Source: JAICLV01 sp036380925 (GTDB lineage Bacteria; Actinomycetota; Actinomycetes; Acidothermales; Acidothermaceae). From it: a stretch of 9,699 bases of DNA. Under the pieces are notes generated by a model that was given only the letters and a program-made list of their open reading frames with translations, had not been told where the DNA came from and made no database searches. Location: assembly GCA_036380925.1 (NCBI GenBank), contig DASVDW010000074.1, positions 1 through 9,699 on the forward strand, written 5' to 3'. A program made the position numbers and the translations under genes. Each line of letters begins with the position of its first letter. Within the stretch, counting starts at the first letter, position 1. Shown piece after piece: positions 1 through 8,145 of the stretch.

Positions 1-1037
1 TACCGAGACGCGGCTACAAGCTCTGCGATTTGCACAGCGTTTAAAGCCGCCCCCTTACGAAGGTTGTCATTACTGACGAACATCGCCAGGCCACGGCCGT
101 CGGGGACACCTGGGTCGACGCGCAGCCGCCCCACGAAGCTCGGGTCGACACCCGCCGCCTGAATCGGGTTCGGGACGTCGGTGACCACCACACCCGGCGC
201 CGAGCCCAGCAGCTCGAGCGCGCGCTCCACCGACAGCGGTGACGCGAACTCGGCGTTGATCGACAACGAGTGGCCGGTGAACACCGGCACCCGCACGCAG
301 GTTCCGGACACCAGCAGCGACGGGATGCCCAAGATCTTGCGGCTCTCGTTGCGCAGCTTCTGCTCCTCGTCGGTCTCGAAACTGCCGTCGGCGACCACCG
401 AGCCGGCCAGCGGCACCACGTTGAACGCGATCGGCCGCACGTACTTGACCGGCTGCGGGAAGGTCACCGCGGAGCCGTCGTGCGTGAGGTCGGCCGCTCG
501 GTCGAACACCTGGCGCACCTGCTTGTCGAGCTCGTCGACGCCGGCCAAGCCTGATCCCGACACCGCCTGATACGTGCTGACGACCAGCCGCGTCAGACCT
601 GCCTCGTCGTGCAACGGCTTGAGCACGGGCATCGCAGCCATCGTGGTGCAGTTCGGGTTGGCGATGATGCCCTTGCGCGCCTCGCGCACCGCCTCGGGAT
701 TGACCTCGCTGACCACGAGCGGGACGTCTGGATCCATCCGCCAGGCCGAGGAGTTGTCGACGACGGTGACGCCGGCCGCGGCGAATCGCGGGGCGAGCTC
801 GCGCGAGGTGCCGCCCCCGGCCGAGAACAACGCGACGTCCAGCCCGGACGGGTCGGCGACGGCGGCGTCCTCGACGACGACCTCGCGGTCGCCCCACGGC
901 AGCGTCGTCCCGGCTGACCGCGCCGACGCGAAGTACCGGATCTCCGACACGGGGAAGTCGCGCTCGGCGAGAATCCGGCGCATCACGCCACCGACCTGGC
1001 CGGTGGCGCCGACAACGCCGACCCGTAACCCGCTCAT
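1..1037 (-). CDS. asd: Aspartate-semialdehyde dehydrogenase (stop codon cut by window edge)
   Basis: Reduces L-4-aspartyl phosphate to L-aspartate 4-semialdehyde with NADPH in the cytoplasm, the branch point for lysine/diaminopimelate, threonine and methionine. The N-terminus has the dinucleotide-binding motif GATGQVG at residues 10-16. The catalytic cysteine is C130 in NPNCTT and the active-site histidine is H256 in GHSLSINAEF, the numbering known for the mycobacterial enzyme. The ATG at 1035-1037 overlaps the lysC stop as ATGA, so the two genes are translationally coupled. There are 345 complete codons, the usual actinobacterial length, ending with LRKGAALNAVQIAELVAASR. The last two bases read TA, so the stop is probably TAA or TAG with only its third base outside the window. 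Identification is secure; the exact end is inferred. Confidence 0.96.
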   Translation of the reverse strand, partial: MSGLRVGVVGATGQVGGVMRRILAERDFPVSEIRYFASARSAGTTLPWGDREVVVEDAAVADPSGLDVALFSAGGGTSRELAPRFAAAGVTVVDNSSAWRMDPDVPLVVSEVNPEAVREARKGIIANPNCTTMAAMPVLKPLHDEAGLTRLVVSTYQAVSGSGLAGVDELDKQVRQVFDRAADLTHDGSAVTFPQPVKYVRPIAFNVVPLAGSVVADGSFETDEEQKLRNESRKILGIPSLLVSGTCVRVPVFTGHSLSINAEFASPLSVERALELLGSAPGVVVTDVPNPIQAAGVDPSFVGRLRVDPGVPDGRGLAMFVSNDNLRKGAALNAVQIAELVAASR

Positions 1038-1555
1038 CGCCCGGTACCTCCGTACACCGTCGCCGCTCCGTTGGGATCGTCCAGCTCGAACGCATGGTGC
1101 AACGCCGCCACGGCCGCCGGTAGTTCATGCTCTCGGACGACGACGGAGATCCGAATCTGCGACGTCGAGATCATCTCGACGTTGATTCCCGCGTCGGCGA
1201 GGGCGGTCAGGAACTTGGCCGTGACACCCGGGTGCGTGCGCATCCCCGCGCCCACGAGCGACACCTTGCCGATCTGGTCGTCGGACTGCAGCGACTCGAA
1301 GCCGATCTCGCCCTGCGCCCTCGTCAGCGCGCCGACCGCGTTCGTCAGGTCGGTGCTCGGCAGCGTGAACGTGATGTCGGTGCGGCCGGTCGCGACCGAC
1401 GAGACGTTCTGGACGATCATGTCGATGTTGACGCCGGCCTCGGCCACGACGGTGAAGATCTTCGCCGCCTCGCCGGGCTTGTCGGGCACCCCGACGACGG
1501 TGATCTTGGCCTCACCCCGCTCATGCGCGACGCCAGAGATGATCGGGGCTTCCAT
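1034..1555 (-). CDS. lysC: Aspartate kinase beta subunit from internal start
   Basis: Probable second product of lysC, starting in frame at Met250 (MEAPIISGV) and giving a 173-residue protein made almost only of the two ACT domains. Actinobacterial lysC genes, best studied in Corynebacterium glutamicum, encode such an overlapping beta subunit that joins alpha in an alpha2beta2 enzyme and forms part of the regulatory sites. The start matches the position of the known beta start (MEEAVLTGV in C. glutamicum). GGAGG sits 5 bases upstream of this ATG, a better ribosome binding site than that of the full-length gene. The site and frame are seen directly; that it is used in this organism is inferred. 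Confidence 0.65.
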   Translation of the reverse strand: MEAPIISGVAHERGEAKITVVGVPDKPGEAAKIFTVVAEAGVNIDMIVQNVSSVATGRTDITFTLPSTDLTNAVGALTRAQGEIGFESLQSDDQIGKVSLVGAGMRTHPGVTAKFLTALADAGINVEMISTSQIRISVVVREHELPAAVAALHHAFELDDPNGAATVYGGTGR

Positions 1556-2302
1556 CTGCTCCTCCGCGGGGATGTCGACGATCCAGGTTCCGGGCTTCGT
1601 GGAGAACGACGACCGCACATGGATCGGGAGACTGAACCGGCGCGCGTACTCCACGCACCGCAAGTGCAGGATCTTGGCGCCGGCCGCGGCCATCTCCAGC
1701 ATCTCGTCGTAGGAGAGCTTCCCGATCTGCCGCGCGGTGGGCACGATGCGGGGGTCGGCTGTGAACACCCCGTCGACGTCCGTGTAGATCTCGCACACCC
1801 GCGCGCCGAGCGCGGCGGCGAGCGCGACCGCGGTGGTGTCAGAGCCTCCGCGGCCGAGGGTCGTGACGTCCTTGGTGTCTTGGGCGACGCCCTGGAAGCC
1901 CGCGACAATGGTGATCCGGCCCTTGTCGAGCGCGTCGCGGATGCGGCCGGGCGTGACGTCGATGATCTGCGCCTTGCCGTGCCTGGAGTCCGTGATCACG
2001 CCGGCCTGGCTGCCGGTGAACGACCACGCCTCCATGCCCAAGTTCGCGATCGCCATCGCGAGCAACGCCATCGAGATGCGTTCGCCAGAGGTGAGCAGCA
2101 TGTCGAGCTCGCGAGCCGGCGGCATCGGCGACACCCTGGCCGCGAGATCGAGCAGATCATCGGTGGTGTCGCCCATCGCGGAGACGACGACGCACACATC
2201 GTTGCCGGCCTTGCGGGTGGCGACGATGCGTTGCGCGACCGCCTTGATGCGGTCAGCGTCGGCGACGGACGAACCGCCGTATTTCTGGACGACGAGGCCC
2301 AC
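1034..2302 (-). CDS. lysC: Aspartate kinase, alpha subunit / full-length product
   Basis: Phosphorylates L-aspartate to 4-aspartyl phosphate, the committed and feedback-controlled first step of the aspartate family pathway. The 422-residue protein opens with the kinase signature KYGGSSV (residues 7-13). Further on it has GRGGSDTTA and the aspartate-site region around EIYTDVDGVFTADPR. The C-terminal half from about residue 265 holds two ACT domains (VVGVPDKPGEAAKIF and VSLVGAGMRTHPGV), the family's lysine/threonine sensing module. The start is GTG at 2300-2302, chosen because KYGGSSV lies at the normal distance from the N-terminus and TAGGAG lies about 10 bases upstream. The gene overlaps asd by 4 bp. 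It is divergent from the lipoprotein gene with only 66 bp between starts. Concerted lysine plus threonine inhibition is known for corynebacterial homologues and is inferred here. Confidence 0.97.
   Translation of the reverse strand: MGLVVQKYGGSSVADADRIKAVAQRIVATRKAGNDVCVVVSAMGDTTDDLLDLAARVSPMPPARELDMLLTSGERISMALLAMAIANLGMEAWSFTGSQAGVITDSRHGKAQIIDVTPGRIRDALDKGRITIVAGFQGVAQDTKDVTTLGRGGSDTTAVALAAALGARVCEIYTDVDGVFTADPRIVPTARQIGKLSYDEMLEMAAAGAKILHLRCVEYARRFSLPIHVRSSFSTKPGTWIVDIPAEEQMEAPIISGVAHERGEAKITVVGVPDKPGEAAKIFTVVAEAGVNIDMIVQNVSSVATGRTDITFTLPSTDLTNAVGALTRAQGEIGFESLQSDDQIGKVSLVGAGMRTHPGVTAKFLTALADAGINVEMISTSQIRISVVVREHELPAAVAALHHAFELDDPNGAATVYGGTGR
1553..1565 (-). promoter_or_regulatory. Internal ribosome binding site for LysC beta
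   Basis: On the minus strand the sequence reads GGAGG, AGCAG, ATG. This is a near-consensus Shine-Dalgarno element with a 5-base spacer before the in-frame codon for Met250 of LysC. It encodes Glu-Glu-Gln within the reading frame, so coding constraint alone could also explain part of it. Confidence 0.6.
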
Positions 2303-2338
2303 GGGCGAACAACTCCTAGGCAGGGGAGACCGCCGGGA

Positions 2339-2344
2339 AGTCTA
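2339..2344 (-). promoter_or_regulatory. Putative -10 box of lysC-asd
   Basis: TAGACT on the minus strand fits the actinobacterial TANNNT consensus. It would start a transcript near 2332, leaving a leader of about 30 bases that carries the TAGGAG ribosome binding site before the lysC GTG. No TTGACA-like -35 is visible at the right spacing, which is common for this group. Assigned by pattern and position only. Confidence 0.3.
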
Positions 2345-2355
2345 CCGGGGCTCGT

Positions 2356-2361
2356 TAGGTT
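2356..2361 (+). promoter_or_regulatory. Putative -10 box of the lipoprotein gene, leaderless
   Basis: TAGGTT fits TANNNT and ends 7 bases before the GTG at 2369, so transcription would begin at or within a base of the start codon. The gene has no convincing ribosome binding site, which agrees with a leaderless mRNA, a frequent arrangement in actinobacteria. It lies only 11 bases from the oppositely oriented lysC -10, so the two promoters would overlap. Confidence 0.3.
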
Positions 2362-2368
2362 GGCTTTC

Positions 2369-3106
2369 GTGGATTTCCGCACACGCGCGTTGGCGCTCGT
2401 GGGGCTGGTCGGCCTGGTAGCGACCAGCGGGTGCACGTCGAGTCATCAGAGAAAGCAGCCGGACGACGGCAGCTCGGCGAGCTCGGCGAGCGCGTCGGCT
2501 GCCGCCGCCGCGCTCGCCGAGCTGCAACGCCAGGCCTCCTACGGGGAGCAGCTGTCGTTCACGGCCACCTACCGAGCGCAAGGCAGCAATCCGGCGCGGA
2601 GCGGCACCGTGACGGTCTTTCATTCGCCGGTCGCCACCCGGATCGACGTCGGCGAGAGTGGCGCCAACGTGCGGATCCTGGTCACCGACAAGGGCACGTT
2701 CTCGTGCAAGTTCGCCGGCACCAATAAGACCCCGCTGTGCGTGACACTGGCCGGCCCGGGCGGGACCGTCCCGCCGTCAGTCGATCCCGGCCTGCAGCAC
2801 CTGTTCACATCCGCGCTCGACGAGATCACCAACGGCTCGGGACTGCGCGTCGAGGCGGCGCCGCCGCAGACACCGCCGGGCGGCGCCGACCCGGCCTCTT
2901 GCTACGCGATCACCGCGGCGCCCTCAAGCGGCGACCTTGTCCCGGGCACCTACTGCTACCTCAACGGGGTGCTGGTGAGCGCCGAGTTTCGCTCCAGCTC
3001 GCTTCGGATGACGAAGATGGAGGGCGCGCCAAAGCCGTCCGACTTCGCACTGCCGGCGCCGCCCGCTCCGCTGGCGAGCGCGAGCCCGAGCACTACTCGG
3101 AGCTGA
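2369..3106 (+). CDS. Secreted lipoprotein of unknown function
   Basis: I do not recognise the family with certainty. From the GTG at 2369 the product is 245 residues. Arg4 and Arg6 precede a hydrophobic stretch (ALALVGLVGLVAT) and a lipobox-like TSGC with the lipidated cysteine at C22, so it should be anchored on the outer face of the cytoplasmic membrane. Residues 23-50 are a Ser/Ala-rich tether. The mature part begins SFTATYRA, has a SGTVTVFHS strand-like segment and ends with SDFALPAPPAPL. It holds four further cysteines (C113, C124, C178, C196), enough for two disulfides outside the cell. The alternating beta pattern and the terminal DFALPA resemble actinobacterial LolA/LprG-like lipid-binding lipoproteins, but this is a guess from pattern. 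Longer upstream extension of the frame is unsupported because the signal peptide begins here. It is divergent from lysC and ends 14 bp inside the DUF5063-type gene. Confidence 0.85.
   Translation: MDFRTRALALVGLVGLVATSGCTSSHQRKQPDDGSSASSASASAAAAALAELQRQASYGEQLSFTATYRAQGSNPARSGTVTVFHSPVATRIDVGESGANVRILVTDKGTFSCKFAGTNKTPLCVTLAGPGGTVPPSVDPGLQHLFTSALDEITNGSGLRVEAAPPQTPPGGADPASCYAITAAPSSGDLVPGTYCYLNGVLVSAEFRSSSLRMTKMEGAPKPSDFALPAPPAPLASASPSTTRS
2471..2497 (+). repeat. 9-bp tandem repeat coding for a Ser/Ala tether
   Basis: AGCTCGGCG occurs twice in direct tandem (2471-2479, 2480-2488), followed by a degenerate third copy AGCGCGTCG. The unit is in frame and codes Ser-Ser-Ala. It lies in the flexible segment just after the lipidation site, where length changes by slippage would be tolerated. 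Confidence 0.7.
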
Positions 3107-3638
3107 CGTCCAGCCGAGCGTGCGCGACCACCGAATGCAGGGCGCGCAACACGGCGCCGGCGTGGGTGCCCCAATGTGACAGGTAGGAGAACTGCCACCA
3201 CCACAGCGCCTCAATGGCCCGGCCGGCGCGAAAGTGCTGCAGCCCGTGGATGAGGTCGGCTGTGACGTCGGCGATGTCGTCGGAGATCACGAAGGTCGCC
3301 GCGCTGGCCGGGTTTTGATACGGGTCGAAGATCTCGACGTAGCGGTCGATCGGCCCGAGGACCTTGGCCAGCCGCTCCCGCAACTCGTCGATGTCGGGGT
3401 CGGGACCGGCGTCCGGCTCGAACCGCTCGGTCGGGACGACGTCGCCAATGGCGCCCAGCCGACCGCCGGCGAGCATCAGCTGCGAGACCTCGAGCAACAA
3501 CAGCGCGACCGCCCCGCCGGGCTCGTCGCCGCGCGCGATCTCGCGCACGGCGATGACGAAGCTCTCCACCTGGTCCGCGATCTCGGCGGCGAAGTCGCCA
3601 AGATCGTCGGAGTGATTCTCGACCACCAGTTCAGACAT
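3093..3638 (-). CDS. DUF5063-type protein downstream of recR
   Basis: A 181-residue acidic cytoplasmic protein of unknown function. I assign it by memory to the DUF5063 proteins that sit between recR and the aspartate kinase gene in many actinobacteria. There is no signal peptide or membrane segment. The N-terminal part is helical (DDLGDFAAEIADQVESFVIAVREIA). A central acidic stretch (residues 73-90) is followed by LGPIDRYVEIFDPY, and the C-terminal part has the Trp-rich, probably conserved EALWWWQFSYLSHWGTHAGAVLRALH (residues 144-168). The ATG at 3636-3638 overlaps the recR stop by 8 bp. GGGGAGAAGG lies about 10 bases upstream inside recR, which argues against the longer frame extension. Coupling to recR suggests, but does not show, a link to DNA repair. 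Its TAG stop overlaps the end of the convergent lipoprotein gene. Confidence 0.85.
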   Translation of the reverse strand: MSELVVENHSDDLGDFAAEIADQVESFVIAVREIARGDEPGGAVALLLLEVSQLMLAGGRLGAIGDVVPTERFEPDAGPDPDIDELRERLAKVLGPIDRYVEIFDPYQNPASAATFVISDDIADVTADLIHGLQHFRAGRAIEALWWWQFSYLSHWGTHAGAVLRALHSVVAHARLDVSSE

Positions 3639-4230
3639 CGAGCTGCCTTCTCCCCTCGAACGCTCGACCGAGCGTGACCTCGTCGGCGTACTCCAAGTCG
3701 CCGCCGACCGGCAACCCACTGGCGAGCCTGGTGACCCGCAACCCCATGGGTTTCACCAATCGGGCGAGATATGTCGCGGTGGCCTCGCCCTCCAAGTTGG
3801 GATCGGTGGCGAGGATCAACTCGTTCACCGTTCCATCAGCGAGCCTAGTCATCAGCTCGCGCACCCGCAGATCGTCAGGGCCAACGCCCTCGATCGGGCT
3901 GATGGCTCCGCCCAGCACGTGGTACCGGCCGCGGAACTCTCGGGTTTTCTCGATCGCGACGACGTCCTTCGGCTCCTCGACGACGCAAATCACCGACGGG
4001 TCGCGCCGCGGATCGCGGCAGATGCGGCACTGGTCTTCCTCCGCGACGTTGCCGCAAATCGAGCAGAACCGCACCTTCTCCTTGACCTCGAGCAGCACCT
4101 GCGCCAGCCGTTTCACGTCCGCCGGGTCAGCGGCCAACAGGTGGAACGCGATGCGCTGGGCGCTTTTCGGCCCGACGTTCGGCAACCGACCCAGCTCGTC
4201 GATGAGGTCTTGGACGACGCCTTCGTACAC
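3631..4230 (-). CDS. recR: Recombination mediator protein RecR
   Basis: Acts with RecF and RecO to load RecA onto single-stranded gaps coated by SSB during recombinational repair; it works as a ring-shaped clamp in the cytoplasm. The 199-residue protein has the family layout. A helix-hairpin-helix (GRLPNVGPKSAQRIA, residues 14-28) is followed by a four-cysteine zinc finger (C56, C59, C68, C71). A Toprim domain starts at VICVVEEPKD (acidic E85) and runs through ATDPNLEGEATA. The C-terminal Walker-B-like segment is ASGLPVGGDLEYADEVTLGRA. The start is GTG at 4228-4230, chosen because MYEGVVQDLIDEL aligns with the usual RecR N-terminus; its ribosome binding site is weak, and it lies 15 bases after the ybaB stop, so translation may be coupled. 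It overlaps the next gene by 8 bp. Confidence 0.97.
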   Translation of the reverse strand: MYEGVVQDLIDELGRLPNVGPKSAQRIAFHLLAADPADVKRLAQVLLEVKEKVRFCSICGNVAEEDQCRICRDPRRDPSVICVVEEPKDVVAIEKTREFRGRYHVLGGAISPIEGVGPDDLRVRELMTRLADGTVNELILATDPNLEGEATATYLARLVKPMGLRVTRLASGLPVGGDLEYADEVTLGRAFEGRRQLDV

Positions 4231-4245
4231 GGCCCGCTGTCCGTG

Positions 4246-4590
4246 TCAGAAGGGCAGGCCCGGCAGGCCGCCGCCCAAGCCGCCCAGCCCCTTGGTGAGC
4301 GGACCCATCTTCTGCTCCTGCAGCTGCGCCGCGTTTCCCGTCGCGTCGCGGACGGCGGCCAGGATCAAGTCGGCAAGCGTCTCGGTGTCGTCAGGATCGA
4401 CCGCCTTCGGGTCGATGGTCAGCCCGACGAGCTCGCCGCTGCCCGTCACCGTGGCGGTGACCAAACCGCCGCCTGCGCTGCCGTCGACGCGCGTCTCGGC
4501 CAGCTCCGCCTGGGCGTCCATCAGCTGCTGCTGCATCTTCTGCGCCTGTTTGAGGAGCTGCTGCATGTTCGGTTGGGGGCCGGGCGCCAT
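4246..4590 (-). CDS. YbaB/EbfC nucleoid-associated protein
   Basis: Small DNA-binding protein of the YbaB/EbfC family, dimeric and nucleoid-associated in the bacteria studied, and almost always encoded just before recR. The 114 residues show the family pattern: a Gln/Met-rich helix (MQQLLKQAQKMQQQLMDAQAEL, residues 9-30), then the core VTATVTGSGELVGLTIDPKAVDPDD (43-68) and the helix LADLILAAVRDAT. The tail is Gly/Leu/Pro-rich (TKGLGGLGGGLPGLPF), as is common in actinobacterial members. The ATG at 4588-4590 is chosen because GGAGG lies 7 bases upstream and the frame before it reads into low-complexity sequence antisense to the amidase gene. It is first in the ybaB-recR-DUF5063 operon. dnaX, its usual upstream partner in many bacteria, is not here; an amidase gene points the other way instead. 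Confidence 0.95.
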   Translation of the reverse strand: MAPGPQPNMQQLLKQAQKMQQQLMDAQAELAETRVDGSAGGGLVTATVTGSGELVGLTIDPKAVDPDDTETLADLILAAVRDATGNAAQLQEQKMGPLTKGLGGLGGGLPGLPF

Positions 4591-4615
4591 CGGACGTCCT
4601 CCTCGTGATGTGTGA

Positions 4616-4642
4616 CCGAGACACGAGCCTACGGCGTCTCGG
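4616..4642. repeat. Inverted repeat between ybaB and the amidase gene
   Basis: Perfect 7-bp arms CCGAGAC (4616-4622) and GTCTCGG (4636-4642) flank a 13-bp spacer. It occupies nearly half of the 61-bp divergent region, and the spacer contains the candidate ybaB -10 box. The geometry would suit a dimeric repressor acting on both directions, but no known operator is recognised and a chance match is possible. Confidence 0.35.
4626..4631 (-). promoter_or_regulatory. Putative -10 box of ybaB-recR operon
   Basis: TAGGCT on the minus strand fits TANNNT. It would start transcription near 4619 and leave a leader of about 30 bases carrying the GAGGAGG ribosome binding site of ybaB. No clear -35 is seen. 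It lies at the centre of the 4616-4642 inverted repeat. Confidence 0.3.
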
Positions 4643-4651
4643 CGTGCGAGC

Positions 4652-5707
4652 ATGGCGGGCGTGCCGCCGCCGCTTCGCCGATTCGCGCGCCCGCTGCCCG
4701 TTGTTAGGGCGCGCGCGGCGGCGTCCACCCGCCCGATCACCTGCGCGATCTTGGTGTCCGCAGTTCTCATCGTCGCGGGCTGCTCGACCGCCGCGCCGAA
4801 CAGCGCGCCGGTCAGGTCATCGATCGCTCCGAGCGCGCCTCCGGCCGCGACGAGCATGCAATCGCCCAGCGCGGCGCCGTCGTCCGAGACACCGCCGGCG
4901 CCGACGCCGACGAGTCCGTCACCGGCAAAGACAACGCGCGCGGCCGCCCCCGCGTCGTCCACGTCGTCCAAGAAAGCGGTGGCGCCGGCGCCGGCCAAAC
5001 CGCCAACACCGACGCCAACGCCCCCGGCGCTGCCGCCGACCCGGCCGGGCACGCTCACGGGCAAGGTGATCGTGCTCGACCCGGGTCACAACCTCAACCA
5101 CAGCAGCTCGATCAACCAGCTGGTCAACGCGGGCAACGGCGTCATCAAGGCGTGCGACACGGTCGGCACCTCGACCAACGGCGGCTACCCCGAGCACGCG
5201 TTCACCTGGGACGTCGCCAACCGCGCGGCCGCGATCCTGCGCTCTGAGGGCGCGACGGTCATCCTGACCCGGTCGTCCGACAGCGGCGTGGGCCCGTGCG
5301 TCACCACGCGCGCGCAGATCGGCAACGACGCTCACGCCGACGCCTTCATCGCGATTCACGCGGACGGCGGGCCAACCAACGGCCACGGGTTCTTCGTCAT
5401 GCAACCGCCGCCGAACAACCCCAACGTCAATCCGGGCGGCGCCGCCCGATCGCGGGTGCTCGCCACCACGATGCACGACGTTTTCCACGCCAGCACGGGA
5501 ATTCCGTACTCGTCGTACATCGCGAACGGCTACTACCCCGACAGCACGACGACCGGCACGATCAACCTCTCGCACGGCCCGGTCATCACCATCGAGTGCC
5601 TCGACATGCGCAACGCCGGGGACGCCGCGATCGCGACCAACTCCGGGTGGCGGCAGAAGATGGCTGCCGGGATCGCTGCGGGAGTCAGCGCGTTCCTCAC
5701 CCGCTAG
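4652..5707 (+). CDS. N-acetylmuramoyl-L-alanine amidase, lipoprotein form (Amidase_3)
   Basis: Zinc hydrolase that cuts the amide bond between N-acetylmuramic acid and L-alanine of the peptide stem, remodelling peptidoglycan during division. It resembles mycobacterial Ami1 (Rv3717), which also lies beside ybaB-recR. The 351-residue product has a basic N-terminus, a hydrophobic segment (ITCAILVSAVLIVAGC) and a lipobox with C44, so it should be a membrane-anchored lipoprotein. Residues 45-134 are a Pro/Ala/Ser/Thr-rich linker. The catalytic domain starts at KVIVLDPGH. Expected zinc ligands are H146, E181 (YPEHAF) and H236 (IAIHADGG); the catalytic glutamate is E315 in TIECLDMRN. C168 and C216 could form a disulfide. 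No cell-wall-binding repeat follows the catalytic domain. The ATG at 4652 is the first start after an in-frame stop at 4613 and has no clear ribosome binding site; GTG at 4661 is an alternative. Confidence 0.94.
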   Translation: MAGVPPPLRRFARPLPVVRARAAASTRPITCAILVSAVLIVAGCSTAAPNSAPVRSSIAPSAPPAATSMQSPSAAPSSETPPAPTPTSPSPAKTTRAAAPASSTSSKKAVAPAPAKPPTPTPTPPALPPTRPGTLTGKVIVLDPGHNLNHSSSINQLVNAGNGVIKACDTVGTSTNGGYPEHAFTWDVANRAAAILRSEGATVILTRSSDSGVGPCVTTRAQIGNDAHADAFIAIHADGGPTNGHGFFVMQPPPNNPNVNPGGAARSRVLATTMHDVFHASTGIPYSSYIANGYYPDSTTTGTINLSHGPVITIECLDMRNAGDAAIATNSGWRQKMAAGIAAGVSAFLTR

Positions 5708-5837
5708 CGCCGAGGGTTACCGTTGGGCCCGGTGACGAGGGCGCACCAGCCCTAGCCAGCAAGCGCTTCTCGGCGGTAGAGAAGACACGCGCGGTGGTTC
5801 ACCAGCGCACCTCGACGATCGGGACGATGGGAACGCC

Positions 5838-8099
<2,262 letters not shown>

Positions 8100-8117
8100 G
8101 GCTGGGAGGAGCCAGCC
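8100..8117. terminator. Hairpin between convergent maeB and MFS genes
   Basis: GGCTGG (8100-8105), a 6-base loop, then CCAGCC (8112-8117) form a perfect 6-bp GC-rich stem directly after the maeB stop and 28 bases beyond the convergent MFS stop. There is no T-run on either side, so it is not a textbook intrinsic terminator. GC-rich stems without T-runs are often found in this position in actinobacteria. It could serve both strands. Confidence 0.5.
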
Positions 8118-8145
8118 TCCATTCCCTCGGCGCCGCCTTCACCAC

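Noticed and set aside
70..1128. Minus-strand frame overlapping asd and the end of lysC, Arg-rich product
   Set aside because: It is another frame of asd; the asd frame carries the active-site motifs and the coupled start.
1127..2368. Long open frame on the plus strand running through lysC into the lipoprotein frame
   Set aside because: It is antisense to a clear lysC, its translation is Arg/Asp/His-rich low-complexity typical of the opposite strand of GC-rich genes, and the lipoprotein's signal peptide begins only at 2369.
4785..5050. Repetitive CCG/ACG-rich stretch that might be a repeat array or CRISPR
   Set aside because: It is the coding sequence of the amidase's Pro/Ala/Ser/Thr linker; there are no regular repeats with unique spacers.
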